A stretch of 64,000 bases of DNA from a candidate division LCP-89 bacterium (GCA_025774555.1 JALGVT010000030.1:1-64000); one strand, 5' to 3'. Positions 19,101 through 27,501 are shown, numbered from the stretch's first letter. Made by a program: numbers and translations. Notes: a model not told the origin generated them from the letters alone.

Positions 19101-19505
19101 ATACGCTATAACTGGACCGAAAGCGGAACCGTTGCTTTATTCCCGCTTCCCAACGTCACGCACACCGTGCAGAAAAGCGCGCAGGTTTCAGCCAGTTACA
19201 CCATGAAGACGGGATTTAAGATTCCCATACCGATCTGGCCCTTCAAGAATAAGCGCTTTAAAAACAGCACCACCTTCGCGCTATCCTACAACTATTCCAA
19301 GAGCCAGACAGAGGAGGATGCTGAAGGCGATTTCATTGAAACCAACTTCACAAATACCTGGTCGATAAAACCGAGCCTCGAATATTCTTTCTCTACGACT
19401 GTCTCCGGTGGAATGCACTTTGAATACGGCGCCAATAAGAGCAAATCCCAGGATTCAAATTACCAGGAATTCGGTATCCGGGTCAATATAACAATACGCG
19501 GCTAA
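13137..19505 (+). CDS. sprA: SprA/Sov-type T9SS outer-membrane translocon protein
   Basis: This 2122-residue exported protein has a long N-terminal region with a hydrophobic signal segment (residues ~24-45). The architecture is that of SprA/Sov: SprA N-terminal-type modules in the first third, a conserved segment near residues 800-900 (MEYAQVHPNPNSLNNEATG, YVDDFESIKK), Asp-rich DxDxDG-like loops near residue 1000, and a long beta-strand-rich C-terminal half ending in an outer-membrane-like strand. In Flavobacterium, SprA forms the large beta-barrel pore of T9SS. An unusual acidic Glu/Gly/Pro-rich stretch lies at about residues 1718-1775. It is followed after 5 bases by a glutaminyl-cyclase-like gene. 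Confidence 0.92.
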   Translation: MNRKLNRDILFLFQGITGKLCLFTKSAVALLAVVLVFYSSASAMPADSFSVNLDLKITGAIDLRSLNKPFAFTKAMLADTTARLLKSESQDFKSLTEMDSAWQFVSIRYTLLGEDWFQPIVFDYEQYQQYRLREDKIALFIEASMEALKPETSQAGGEMLTIEIPFKIKSKTFNKIFGGDRVRLRISGNINIEGGFRREDQAQVATISGQETDYSFHIDQTQRFKIKGEIGDKVSVEVDQDSERMFEFENALKLTYTGYEDEIIQKIEAGNIGLQLTGTQLATFSGQNKGLFGLKSVMQFGAFSLTTIASLEKGDKNKISIKGGAQETEVDIPVHMPSVGRYFFLGQQYREQYKEFTDAMVHIPGNNKVIDMNQFYVYKRNTSSYDEDQFYAYAVYDSIRDRTDPEVFYTREEIENLGLDTLSQSSDIEFQPSNFILLDQSQYSMDPQMGYIRLNAPVTSNDDVLAVAYATNDGTIFGDLNPTKGDTVVLKLIRPMNPLPTDQSWSMAWRNVYFLGGGSIEREGFSLKITYNPSGTTVMESIEVGGEQQSLLTLFGLDIKNSTGANQQDGIIDDNPALINYSYGELIFPDLQPFDPEGYLVHDIPLENIPWSLLDHENEFPDTLKFPSIYDSANVITTNFSIKAKLKSVMATYSLGFNVLENSEEIYLSGKKLRKGSDYTIDYYSGTLTILNQSALSPSANLEIVYESGELFQLDKKTLLGIRGEYQLWDQSFIGLTALYLNEKPLQDRVRIGNEPLRNFLWDVNSRLIFKPEFLTKAVDFIPLVETDAPSQFKFEMEYAQVHPNPNSLNNEATGDPNGVAYVDDFESIKKTSPMGIMRRQWRHSSYPGFTSAGRSRGTFVWFNPYDQVSIKEIWPNRPTNSSVAQRAHVLTCYFSPIEPDTTYPPTKEEELKSSWGGVMRALSAGYHNQDKAKYIEIMLRVKEKGTRRYNTPGKLHLDLGQISEDLIPNGKLDTEDVPFEGQTQGDGFCDQDEDTGIDGVSASDPNDYWDINSDGVQNDDEPPSMDDWSYDPSQPYNVWKINGTEGNWNDEGGRYPDTEDLDNDNFLDTQANLFRYTIDLSETVPGANYEMGPGGQWNPTPQHLVTAPNEDGWKMYRLPIESAEALGTPDLSQIQYVRLWFDGFAEQDTIEISIATLEIVSNVWEAVPMLDPLTQTGYEPVSVAVISTYDDPNYKAPKGVAGERDPVTDIISQEQSLVLKANQIADSSEGIVVRRLYENMDFLEYRKLKMFVHGGGTNSDSSEAAFNNDNEQVWMFFRFGSDTTRNYYEYKQRVYPEWDSRNEMEINLEQLPQLKRPDIADTIMVSNGDTLSVVGNPSLSQIKQFTVGIIPIGFDITEEQNIEVWLDELRVSDVKKDIGRKARASADLTLADLATLHVNMEVSDGDFHNVNTRSGSRRNSISGAATGSFRLDKFVNPKWGLSIPISGNFSQSEDVPYYFSNSDILVDNNNQQQVDTVKTYTQTFGGGFDISKNTPSASPYLKYTIDNLSGGYDYSHTERTDPTTLMSESESHSADVAYNLNFGRPSIGVLSWLKGVPVLKKYAGLRFYPLITKINLSISGTEQINDTRYRAGNQTASQTFFLTKTASSALRPFENMSFDVTRVHKSDLLMDPEYPKGIDDIISGDLGWDEDMDVSQTITASYNPTITSWLDTDVRYNTAYHWNWGQGYTQHAQNISNGSTITGSGTLKLTQIFTKPTREQAASGEAQTQPESPETQGETGDDKGSEPTGEEGEPDAGDPEGTPEQGEEGEPDDSLRVLPTIAKPTGQSALQDAWYVLRYTVSRLRDLKIDYTQQNNWSDPLVDGQAGVGYQLGLDSKDYSKIADEASYTGYSTRTRSDDYRFKSGLDFSRDFKVSLSYNYGWSQNDQGSSVSGSTSKSQMYFFKAGGDSIKVTELPIPDWTVTLSGLEKIPFFENIAKTVSLDNSYTGSKSSSWSETKSNIKQHDLTRNFSPLVGLNISWNGGVSTSIRYNWTESGTVALFPLPNVTHTVQKSAQVSASYTMKTGFKIPIPIWPFKNKRFKNSTTFALSYNYSKSQTEEDAEGDFIETNFTNTWSIKPSLEYSFSTTVSGGMHFEYGANKSKSQDSNYQEFGIRVNITIRG

Positions 19506-19510
19506 GATTT

Positions 19511-20443
19511 ATGAGACGTCATCGTTGCTTATACGCCGGATGGCTGACGGCGCTCTGTATCGTCATTTTCTGTTGCACAGGAAAGAACGCCTATGCGCAA
19601 CCCCCCCTGTTCAATGAATCCCGGGCATGGGAATACCTTGAAGCCCAATGTGATATGGGACCACGCGTGCCCGGAAGTTCAGCGCACCGGCAATGCCTTG
19701 ATTATCTGGTGAGCGAACTGGGTAAATACGCTGATAACGTTCAAAAACAGCCCTTCCTCGGTATGAATCCCGTATCAAAGCAGACCTATAATTTGACCAA
19801 TATAATCGGCAGTTTCCGGGCGGAACGTTCCCGCCGGATTCTTCTGTGCGCGCACTGGGACAGCCGCCCCTGGGCGGATCAGGATCCGAATCCTGCTAAT
19901 CGGCTGACGCCGGTGATGGGAGCGAATGACGGCGCTTCGGGAGTGGCGGTCTTATTGGAAATCAGCCGTTGTTTGTCGCTTGCCGATCCCGGCATCGGCG
20001 TCGATATAGTCTTCTTCGACGGCGAGGATATGGGGCGTGCGGGGAGACTGGAGGAATACTGTCAGGGATCAGGATGGTACGCGAAGAACCTCAGTTTTCC
20101 GCTGCCCGAAGCCGCAGTGCTGTTGGATATGATCGGCGATGCTGATCTGCACATCCCGCAGGAACTCTATTCCCGGATGTCCTGTCCTGATCTTCTCAAC
20201 GAAATTTACCTGGTTGCCGCAGAGATGGGAGAAAGCGCCTTCGATCCTTCTCCCGGACTGCCTGTATATGACGATCACGTCCCGCTTATTTATGAGGGAA
20301 TTCAGGCGGTTGACCTGATTGACTTCGAGTACGAGTATTGGCATACCGTGAACGACTTTCCTGAAAACTGCTCTGCTGAATCACTGGGCACGGTCGGCAG
20401 AGTGCTCCTGAAATGGCTTTTTCAGCGCGGCGGCAGACCGTGA
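19511..20443 (+). CDS. Glutaminyl-peptide cyclotransferase-like M28 enzyme
   Basis: This 310-residue protein has a signal peptide with a likely cut after Ala29 (AYA), leaving Gln30 first. The M28 zinc-site motifs of the cyclase-like branch are present: CAHWDSRPWADQDPN, GANDGASGVAVLLE, FFDGEDMG and a C-terminal YWHTVNDFPE. These patterns fit type II glutaminyl cyclases, which convert N-terminal Gln to pyroglutamate, more closely than general aminopeptidases. It is likely periplasmic. Its place 5 bases after sprA suggests it acts on exported proteins, many of which here carry Gln at +1. An aminopeptidase role remains possible. Confidence 0.8.
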   Translation: MRRHRCLYAGWLTALCIVIFCCTGKNAYAQPPLFNESRAWEYLEAQCDMGPRVPGSSAHRQCLDYLVSELGKYADNVQKQPFLGMNPVSKQTYNLTNIIGSFRAERSRRILLCAHWDSRPWADQDPNPANRLTPVMGANDGASGVAVLLEISRCLSLADPGIGVDIVFFDGEDMGRAGRLEEYCQGSGWYAKNLSFPLPEAAVLLDMIGDADLHIPQELYSRMSCPDLLNEIYLVAAEMGESAFDPSPGLPVYDDHVPLIYEGIQAVDLIDFEYEYWHTVNDFPENCSAESLGTVGRVLLKWLFQRGGRP

Positions 20444-20484
20444 AGCGAGTCCTCTTATGCAGCTAACCGTCAGATGAAATACGT

Positions 20485-21417
20485 ATGCGAATCTTAGCTT
20501 CAATGGATATCGGCACCAATTCCACGCTCTTTCTGCTGGCAAAGATTGACGATAGGGGAAAAATATATCCGATTCATCACGACGTCCGCACCAATGACCT
20601 CGGACGAGGATTAAGTCCTGAAGGATTGCTGAACGATCATACCGTTGAGTTAAATCTGAATATTATAAATGATTTCAAGAAGATTTCCGTTGATAACGGA
20701 GCTGCTGAGATCAGGATCGTTGCCACAGAAGCTTTACGCAGAGCGCGGAACGCTGAGGATTTGATCGACAGGGCAAAAGAGGAGCATGGTCTTGCCATTG
20801 CGATCATCACCGGGGAAGAAGAAGCGGCATTGACCTTCAAGGGAATTATCTCTGGCTTGAATGATCCTATGGGGAAGATTATTGCAGCGGATATAGGAGG
20901 AGGATCGTCTGAAATAGTAATAGCTGAGAATGGAAACATTAAGTTCTCAACCTCTCTGCCCATAGGTGCGGTATCCTTAGATAAGGAGTTCATCCATCAC
21001 GATCCTCCTGACAGCGAAGAGATTGAGCATATTCGGAAAGCAGCATTTAGAGCTGTCAAAATCCTGCCGCTATCGCTGGCGGATGATGAGTACCATCTGG
21101 TAATCTGCGGAGGAACAGCTTCATCGCTTGCCGCCGCTGATCTGAAATTATCGACTTATCAACCAGAAATAATTGCAAACCATCTGATGGCTCTAACTCG
21201 GATTGAGCAGTTCATCGCCGATTTCATCAACATGACTGTCGAAGAAAGGAGAGAAATCCCCGGTATCGGACTGCGCCGCGCCGAGATCATCCTGCCGGGA
21301 ACAATCCTGATAGCCTCACTTTTAGATCGGTTAAAGCGAGATCATTACCACACATCAGAACGTGGACTACGATATGGTCTGCTTGTCAATTCTGGCAAAG
21401 CAGACAATTTCGCTTGA
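20485..21417 (+). CDS. Ppx/GppA-family phosphatase
   Basis: This 310-residue protein has the actin-like ATPase fold motifs of Ppx/GppA: DIGTNSTLFLLA at the N-terminus, a TEALRRARN segment, and the phosphate loop ADIGGGSSEIVI near residue 133. The length matches the short two-domain form without the C-terminal HD extension. Family members hydrolyse polyphosphate or pppGpp. Its end overlaps the promoter of hrcA. Polyphosphatase and guanosine pentaphosphatase cannot be separated from sequence alone. Confidence 0.88.
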   Translation: MRILASMDIGTNSTLFLLAKIDDRGKIYPIHHDVRTNDLGRGLSPEGLLNDHTVELNLNIINDFKKISVDNGAAEIRIVATEALRRARNAEDLIDRAKEEHGLAIAIITGEEEAALTFKGIISGLNDPMGKIIAADIGGGSSEIVIAENGNIKFSTSLPIGAVSLDKEFIHHDPPDSEEIEHIRKAAFRAVKILPLSLADDEYHLVICGGTASSLAAADLKLSTYQPEIIANHLMALTRIEQFIADFINMTVEERREIPGIGLRRAEIILPGTILIASLLDRLKRDHYHTSERGLRYGLLVNSGKADNFA

Positions 21418-21442
21418 CAATTCGGTACTTATTCGTTATCTT
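21414..21442 (+). promoter_or_regulatory. Promoter of hrcA-grpE-dnaJ
   Basis: TTGACA (21414-21419), 17 bases and TATCTT (21437-21442) overlap the stop codon of the upstream phosphatase gene, 94 bases before hrcA. No CIRCE inverted repeat is found nearby. Confidence 0.55.
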
Positions 21443-21535
21443 TATGTTTTAGAGTAGAATGCAAATCAGCGATGATCCTGATTTGAAAGCTAATAAGGTT
21501 TTGATTGTAACATAGTTAAACCGCATAGTTGGCTC

Positions 21536-22564
21536 ATGCTGAGTCGGGAACTGACAGCAAGAGAAAAGCTGGTTCTGCGCGAGGTCATCGCTCAGTACAT
21601 TCTGAACGCGATGCCTATTGGGTCGAGAACCCTTTCTAAGAGGCTCGAAGGGCGTTTTTCGGCTGCGACAATCCGCAATGTCATGGCGGACCTTGAGGAA
21701 CTCGGTCTTCTCTATCAGCCGCACACTTCAGCCGGTCGGATACCTACCGAAATGGGTTACCGGCTGTTCGTGGACAGCCTGATGAAATACAGCAACCTGA
21801 CGTCGCGGGAGAAAGACCTTCTTGACAGTCAGATCGGCAAGCTGGTAACGACCGATATAAAGAACGTTCTGGAGCAGACCGCCCAGATTCTGGCAGAAAT
21901 CTCAAATCTGCTCTGCGTTGTAATGTCGCCTCCACTGCGCGAGGGTGTTCTGCATCGTCTCGACTTAATCGGCATCGGAGGTGGCAAAGTTCTGATAGTC
22001 GTTACGATCCAGTCCGGATTTGTCCGCAGCTTGTTCTTAGAGGTGCAGTCGGAAGTCAACAGGGAAGATCTCGAATGGCTCACAGCATTTCTTAACCAGA
22101 GGCTTTCAGGCTTAAAGCTGTCAGAGATAAAGAGCACCATCCATAACAGGATGAAAGGCGCTGATATCGAGAAGTCCACCATTGCGAAGACGTTATTAGA
22201 CCAAGCTGACCGTATCTTTGATTTTAACGATCAGGATGAATATCTTGTGGGTGGAGTTCGTGAACTGACTCTTCAGCCAGAGTTTTACAACGTGGAAGAG
22301 TTACGGAAGATTTTAACCGTGCTGGAGGATAAATCCCTGTTTATGCATCTATTTGCGAGACAGACGGATGGCGTTCAAGTGAAGATCGGCAGGGAAAATG
22401 CGGCAAAGTCGCTTTCGTCTCTTTCCATCATCACTGCGCCATATAAGTTTCGCAACTTAAGCGGCGCCATAGGATTGATCGGACCGACCAGACTGAATTA
22501 TCCTAAGGCGGTCTCCGTCATCGAATATGCGGCGAGTAAGATTGATAAAGCCATAAAGGAATAG
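21536..22564 (+). CDS. hrcA: Heat-inducible transcription repressor HrcA
   Basis: This 342-residue protein has an N-terminal winged-helix domain with the conserved HrcA sequences LTAREKLVLREVIAQYI, SAATIRNVMADLEELG and TSAGRIPTEMGYR, followed by the GAF-like and dimerisation regions. HrcA represses heat-shock operons by binding CIRCE. The gene heads an operon with grpE and dnaJ. No canonical CIRCE operator lies upstream of it in the window, and dnaK is not here, so its targets may lie elsewhere. Confidence 0.96.
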   Translation: MLSRELTAREKLVLREVIAQYILNAMPIGSRTLSKRLEGRFSAATIRNVMADLEELGLLYQPHTSAGRIPTEMGYRLFVDSLMKYSNLTSREKDLLDSQIGKLVTTDIKNVLEQTAQILAEISNLLCVVMSPPLREGVLHRLDLIGIGGGKVLIVVTIQSGFVRSLFLEVQSEVNREDLEWLTAFLNQRLSGLKLSEIKSTIHNRMKGADIEKSTIAKTLLDQADRIFDFNDQDEYLVGGVRELTLQPEFYNVEELRKILTVLEDKSLFMHLFARQTDGVQVKIGRENAAKSLSSLSIITAPYKFRNLSGAIGLIGPTRLNYPKAVSVIEYAASKIDKAIKE

Positions 22565-22599
22565 AATCGAGGATTGATTCTTTCCCAGGGATAGAAGGA

Positions 22600-23172
22600 A
22601 TGCCAGAGAAAAAAAACACCGAAGCGCTGGACAATCATGACCCAGGAGAAAATGAAGACCTTCCTGAAGAAGAGATAGAAGTCCAGCCTCGTGAAGATTC
22701 AACTGACGTGGATGCAGCGACAGAAGCGCCAGACGAGCTAATCAAGCTTCGATTAGAACTCGACGAATATAAAAATCTGTATCTTCGCAAATCGGCGGAA
22801 TTCGAGAATTTCAGGAAACGCAAACAGCAGGAATTCCGAGACCTTATACTGAGCGCTGAAGAATCTTTGATAACCAGCTTACTTCCAATCCTGGATGATT
22901 TCGACCGGGTCGAAATTAACGGTTCAGCCGATCCTGAGAGCCTGACGCAGGGAGTCAAACTCATCAGGGAGAAACTTTGGAACGCTTTATCTGCGCGGGG
23001 CGTAACGCTGATTGAATCGGTAGGCAAACCATTCGATCCACAGCTCCATGAAGCGATTTTGCAGCAGGAAGAAGAGGGCAAAGAACCCGATATAGTAATA
23101 CAAGAACATCAACGCGGCTACCGGCTGGGAAAGAAAGTTATTCGACACAGCCAGGTCGTCGTCTCCGCTTGA
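22600..23172 (+). CDS. grpE: Nucleotide exchange factor GrpE
   Basis: This 190-residue protein has an acidic disordered N-terminus (residues 1-45), a long coiled-coil (LKLRLELDEYKN... to ~residue 95) and the C-terminal beta-wing with VGKPFDPQLHEAI and QRGYRLGKKVIRHSQVVVS. GrpE releases ADP from DnaK. It lies 35 bases after hrcA and 13 before dnaJ, in one operon. Confidence 0.96.
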   Translation: MPEKKNTEALDNHDPGENEDLPEEEIEVQPREDSTDVDAATEAPDELIKLRLELDEYKNLYLRKSAEFENFRKRKQQEFRDLILSAEESLITSLLPILDDFDRVEINGSADPESLTQGVKLIREKLWNALSARGVTLIESVGKPFDPQLHEAILQQEEEGKEPDIVIQEHQRGYRLGKKVIRHSQVVVSA

Positions 23173-23185
23173 GACATAGATAATA

Positions 23186-24322
23186 GTGGCTAAGAAAGAT
23201 TATTACGAAATTCTGGGTGTCGAGAAACAGGCGAGCGCCGAGGAAATAAAGAAGGCGTATCGCAAGCTGGCAATTAAATACCACCCGGATAAAAATAAAG
23301 GCGATTCATCCGCTGAGGCTAAGTTTAAAGAGATCGGAGAAGCGTATGCGGTTCTCTCCGATCCTGAAAAACGCGCCAGATACGACAGATTTGGACATGC
23401 CGCCATGAATGGAGGCGGGTACTCCGGCGGTTTCGACTTCGACATCTCAGACGCCCTGCGCGTTTTTATGGAAGGCGGCTTTGGTTTCTCCGATTTCTTT
23501 GGCGGTGCCAGAGCCTCACACAGTGAGAGGATTCAGCGCGGCAGTGATCTGCAGATCACTTTGAAACTGAATCTGGAGGAGATAGCTGAAGGCGTCACCA
23601 AGAAGATAAAAATATCCAAACTCAAAACGTGTGAACTGTGCAATGGGTCAGGGGCTGAAAAAGGCTCGAATCCCACCACCTGCCCTACATGTCAAGGCAG
23701 GGGAGAGGTGCGCCGGGTTACACGTTCCTTCTTGGGGCAGGTCGTTCAGTCCTCAATCTGTCCTAATTGCGGCGGGACAGGACAGATAATAACGCGTAAG
23801 TGCCCGAGCTGCCACGGTGAGGGCAGGATCAAGGGCGAGGCAACGCTATCTGTTGACATACCGGCAGGTGTGCAATCCGGCAACTATTTAACACTGCGAG
23901 GACAGGGCAACGCTGGTCTAAGAGGCGGTCCATCTGGGGATGTGATCGTCGTCATTAAGGAGAAGCCGCATCAGATTTTCGAGCGTCACGGCGATGATAT
24001 CGTCTATCGTTTGATCGTCACATTTCCTCAGGCTGCGCTGGGTGAGGAAATAGAAATTCCAACGATCAACGGGAGGGTGAAGATCAACATTCCAGCAGGT
24101 GTGCAATCGGGGAAAATCCTGCGCCTGCGCGGTAAGGGCGTCAAGCATCTTAACAGCTCCAGTTCAGGCGATCAACTGGTCATCATCAATCTCTTTACAC
24201 CGACAAAATTGTCACCTGATGAGCGGCGTATTTTTAAAGAACTTGCAACCTGCGAAGGGATAAAACCTGGAGCAGATGATAAATCTTTCTTCAAAAAAGT
24301 AAAAGGCGCTTTTCGCACATGA
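23186..24322 (+). CDS. dnaJ: Chaperone DnaJ
   Basis: This 378-residue type I DnaJ has a J domain with YHPDKN, a short Gly/Phe region, and four C-x2-C-x-G-x-G zinc modules ([32 protein letters not shown]), followed by the substrate-binding C-terminal domains. It stimulates DnaK ATPase and presents substrates. The start is GTG 23186, giving the usual [12 protein letters not shown]-terminus. It overlaps the next gene in an ATGA junction. Confidence 0.97.
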   Translation: MAKKDYYEILGVEKQASAEEIKKAYRKLAIKYHPDKNKGDSSAEAKFKEIGEAYAVLSDPEKRARYDRFGHAAMNGGGYSGGFDFDISDALRVFMEGGFGFSDFFGGARASHSERIQRGSDLQITLKLNLEEIAEGVTKKIKISKLKTCELCNGSGAEKGSNPTTCPTCQGRGEVRRVTRSFLGQVVQSSICPNCGGTGQIITRKCPSCHGEGRIKGEATLSVDIPAGVQSGNYLTLRGQGNAGLRGGPSGDVIVVIKEKPHQIFERHGDDIVYRLIVTFPQAALGEEIEIPTINGRVKINIPAGVQSGKILRLRGKGVKHLNSSSSGDQLVIINLFTPTKLSPDERRIFKELATCEGIKPGADDKSFFKKVKGAFRT

Positions 24323-24747
24323 GCAGGATCGGTCGCCAATGGGGGTTTACACCTGGTGAGAAACGAGCAATTCTGTTTGTCTGCACCGCCCTTCTCATCG
24401 GATACGGTTATCTGCTATACCGGAATCAGGCGGTCTCTGAAACTATTCCTTTAAGTCATCAAGATTCGCTGGCAATTGCTGCGATACGTGATGCCTGCGA
24501 TTGGCACAACCCGGAGAACAGCGCCGAAAGCAGCCCAGGACGGATAATAGACATCAACTGTGCGGGGCAAGTGCAATTTGAAAAACTGCCGGGAATTGGA
24601 CCCGTTATCGCGGCGAGGATTATCGAAGAGAGAAGCAGACGGGGCGGATTTGAGAAAATAGATGATCTATTAGAGGTGAAAGGCATAGGACCGAAACGAT
24701 TGAACGCTATTCGGAAAATGGTTGAATGCCAGCCTCTGAAAGATTGA
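24319..24747 (+). CDS. Helix-hairpin-helix protein, ComEA-like
   Basis: This 142-residue protein has one N-terminal transmembrane helix (residues ~13-30), a linker, and a C-terminal tandem helix-hairpin-helix domain: [23 protein letters not shown] and [18 protein letters not shown]. That is the layout of ComEA, a membrane-bound DNA receptor in competence, although HhH proteins with other DNA roles look alike. Its start overlaps the dnaJ stop. A dprA gene lies 6 kb downstream. Confidence 0.75.
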   Translation: MSRIGRQWGFTPGEKRAILFVCTALLIGYGYLLYRNQAVSETIPLSHQDSLAIAAIRDACDWHNPENSAESSPGRIIDINCAGQVQFEKLPGIGPVIAARIIEERSRRGGFEKIDDLLEVKGIGPKRLNAIRKMVECQPLKD

Positions 24748-24861
24748 ACCGGAAGAAATCAATAATTCTGATCGAACAATACACGAAATCATATATAAAA
24801 GCAGCCAGTATAACGAAATATTCTTCTGTTCTGGCAGAAGAACTATATGCCTGGAGGTAAC

Positions 24862-26127
24862 ATGGCACAGCCAAAACCACTCCACCCCAAAGGATCCATT
24901 ATTCTAAAACTGTTGGTGGTCGTTTTATTAGGATTGCTTCTTGTCAGTATCCTCACGCCTCAGGCTGAATGGGAGGCACAAAACGATGAACGCGATGAAT
25001 GCCGACTGAGGATGGAGAATCTTTCATACGTAATTCGTGAATACGGGATGAAAAATCTGGGATATGTTGGCGACCTGGAAACATACCTGGAATTCATCCG
25101 TTACGATTCCGTTGAAGTCAGACCCCCGCGCTATGAAATTGAAAGCCTGACCAGAGACCCGGAAAGCGGAAAAGACTCCATGCTGGTTGATTTCACTGAC
25201 GATTTTCGCCTGTCACACTTTAAGTTCGAGACCATCAGGCACATGAGCACCGTTGGAGATTCGATTATCCCGGATTCGGTTCACTTAACCGTAGTGCCGT
25301 ATCCGCAGTTCGAGAAGATTCCGGTATCCACTTTGACATTGACTTCCGAAAGCCCCATAACTATCTTTTATCGAGAGAAGAATGTCACCGACCATGCCAT
25401 ACTGGTATATTCCGAAAACCAGATCAATTATGATTGGATTTCACCCGATCCAATCCTGATGAAATCGACTGAAGCTTTAATTTCGATTCCAGTGGAGAAC
25501 CTCGGTTTGTGTCCGACTTCTGGACAGCCCTATAAACTGCACGTCAACGTTCGCTCAAAACTCGAAGGAACAGTGGATTTTCTGGTGAACAAAGATTCGG
25601 CTGAGGTCAGTATTCTGCAAGATACGCTGATGATCGATCTCTTTAACCACAGATTGAAGACTGAAGCGCTGGCAGAAGTGCTCATTATGGTCAAGGATGA
25701 TTCTTCATTGATCGAAAAGAAGGACTCACTCTTAGTCGAGAAGTTTTTGCTCAGGATTGGGAAGATTAAAAACCAGGAAATATTCCAGGTGAACGGTGAC
25801 CATACCATCAACGTCTTAGCGGATTCGATGGTGAATTGGGCGGATTCTCTTCGTATTAAGCGAGCTGTTTTAGTTTCACACGTCGATTCACTCAGCCAGG
25901 TGCTGATGAACATAGACGTCTTCAAGGAACTTGCGCCCAGAGTAAGCTATCAGGAGCATTACCATATAGCAAAAGTGGACACGATCGGAGTTACCATTCA
26001 ATGTCCCATAGATTCACTCTACAAGGAAGAGGATAAATCTTTGTTTTTGAATATATTTGGGGTCAGCGCTCCTAAAAACCACGGCAGCGTCGAAAATGGC
26101 GATCTATCCTGGAGCGAAAAGAAATAA
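24862..26127 (+). CDS. Membrane-anchored protein, possibly pilus/secretion-related
   Basis: This 421-residue protein has a basic N-terminus, one hydrophobic helix (residues ~10-30) and a long extracytoplasmic region. The N-terminal 70 residues (hydrophobic helix, then ECRLRMENLSYVIREYGMKN) recall pseudopilin-like proteins, but no prepilin peptidase motif is evident. I recognise no domain in the rest, which is rich in Ser, Asp and Val. I choose ATG 24862 (after TGGAGGTAAC) over an in-frame ATG at 24847. It sits 45 bases before a PilM/PilN-like gene and probably works with it. Confidence 0.6.
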   Translation: MAQPKPLHPKGSIILKLLVVVLLGLLLVSILTPQAEWEAQNDERDECRLRMENLSYVIREYGMKNLGYVGDLETYLEFIRYDSVEVRPPRYEIESLTRDPESGKDSMLVDFTDDFRLSHFKFETIRHMSTVGDSIIPDSVHLTVVPYPQFEKIPVSTLTLTSESPITIFYREKNVTDHAILVYSENQINYDWISPDPILMKSTEALISIPVENLGLCPTSGQPYKLHVNVRSKLEGTVDFLVNKDSAEVSILQDTLMIDLFNHRLKTEALAEVLIMVKDDSSLIEKKDSLLVEKFLLRIGKIKNQEIFQVNGDHTINVLADSMVNWADSLRIKRAVLVSHVDSLSQVLMNIDVFKELAPRVSYQEHYHIAKVDTIGVTIQCPIDSLYKEEDKSLFLNIFGVSAPKNHGSVENGDLSWSEKK

Positions 26128-26172
26128 TTCAGCCCGAAAGGCTGCGCTAACATTACCAGCCGGGGTATTATC

Positions 26173-27474
26173 ATGCCTAATATCTTAAAATGGCAGTCAA
26201 AAGAAGTTGCTCTTTACCAATCGGAATCTGCCGATGAAGCATCCCCAGAAAACCTCATCGGAAGTGTTGAACTCGACTTCGATTTAGGACCGATCGCATT
26301 GACTTTGGATGAGGACCGTCACAGATTGCTCGCGGTTCTCGCTCAACTGCATGACACATCCGAACTAAAGGATTCGCAGGTTGATCTGATAATCCCCGAA
26401 GCATGGGGAGTAACGCACAGAATTCCCGACCCTGGCCTGTCAGATGAGGATTTGACTGATCATATCCGCTGGGAAATCACCAAGGCGCTGATCGATTCAG
26501 AAGATCAGTATCGGTTCAGCTATGGATGTGACGATGAAGGCGGAATTGTAATATCCGCATTGCGTAACAAGTTGTTAGATCCGATCATACAGGTTATCCA
26601 GGGATCCGGCTTCACTCTGAATGGACTATATTTTGAGGGTGAACCCTGGCAGATCGTGAACATAATCGGTGGAGAAGCAATAAAATCCACATCTGAAGCC
26701 GATCAGGATGAAGCAGCCAAACCACGACTCAAGCGCGATTACAGACGGTCAGGTCAATCGAAGTTCTTCACCATAATCGCCGTTATCGGTGTCATTATTT
26801 TCGCCGTTTTCATCTACTGGAAAATGACCACTGAGAAGAAACCTGAGTTGGTTACTGAGCCTGTTGCGCAGGTTCATGATACTGCGCCAGCGCGGATCGA
26901 CACCAGTTCGTATACGGGAGACATCACACCGAGAGATGAATCGGGAAGAGCAACCGAATCAACATCACCTGCTCCACCTCAGTATAAAAAACAAATGACC
27001 GCAGGCTGGACGGATATGTCCAGCCGATTAGAATTGCTGAATAGTACTCTCGCCCTGTTTTCGAGCGGCGACCAGTTTGATCTAATATCGTTCACAGAGA
27101 ATCTCTTCATAGGACAGTTTACTTCCAGTAATCAGAATCGGATAGAGATACTGATTGGAAAGGTGAAGAGTCTTCCCAATATCAAGGACGTTAAAACCTC
27201 TGTTGTGCCGCCCTTAAATAGCCACTCCAGGGGTACTGTCAGCGGCACTCTGTTCACTCAGGGACGGACGCCGGTATCCAAACCCCCTGTTAAAGAAGAA
27301 TTAATTGTTCTTGGCAAGAAACATAAGTTGCAGAATAAAGGGCTGATTTTCACCGGTTCACAACAGTTCGTTCTTGGCTTCCTGAATGAAGTAGCCGCCA
27401 ATGGCTATTCGATCTACCGAGTGATTATAATGCCTTGGGGCGAGGATAATTACAGAGTTGTACTTGAGCTCTGA
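26173..27474 (+). CDS. PilM/PilN- or GspL-like bitopic membrane protein
   Basis: This 433-residue protein has three parts. Residues ~1-165 form a cytoplasmic domain reminiscent of the actin-like PilM/GspL fold (VDLIIPEAWGVTHRIP, then a LTDHIRWEITKAL segment). A transmembrane helix lies near residues 197-217. The periplasmic part has a Pro/Thr-rich linker and a final ~150-residue alpha/beta region like PilN/PilO. It could be an inner-membrane platform component of a type IV pilus or secretion machine, paired with the upstream gene. The match is structural guesswork without a clear sequence signature. Confidence 0.45.
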   Translation: MPNILKWQSKEVALYQSESADEASPENLIGSVELDFDLGPIALTLDEDRHRLLAVLAQLHDTSELKDSQVDLIIPEAWGVTHRIPDPGLSDEDLTDHIRWEITKALIDSEDQYRFSYGCDDEGGIVISALRNKLLDPIIQVIQGSGFTLNGLYFEGEPWQIVNIIGGEAIKSTSEADQDEAAKPRLKRDYRRSGQSKFFTIIAVIGVIIFAVFIYWKMTTEKKPELVTEPVAQVHDTAPARIDTSSYTGDITPRDESGRATESTSPAPPQYKKQMTAGWTDMSSRLELLNSTLALFSSGDQFDLISFTENLFIGQFTSSNQNRIEILIGKVKSLPNIKDVKTSVVPPLNSHSRGTVSGTLFTQGRTPVSKPPVKEELIVLGKKHKLQNKGLIFTGSQQFVLGFLNEVAANGYSIYRVIIMPWGEDNYRVVLEL

Positions 27475-27501
27475 TTACCGACGTCCCTATTGTGTCAATT
27501 G

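Noticed and set aside
21418-21535. CIRCE operator before hrcA
   Set aside because: No pair of TTAGCACTC-like arms with a 9-base spacer is present.
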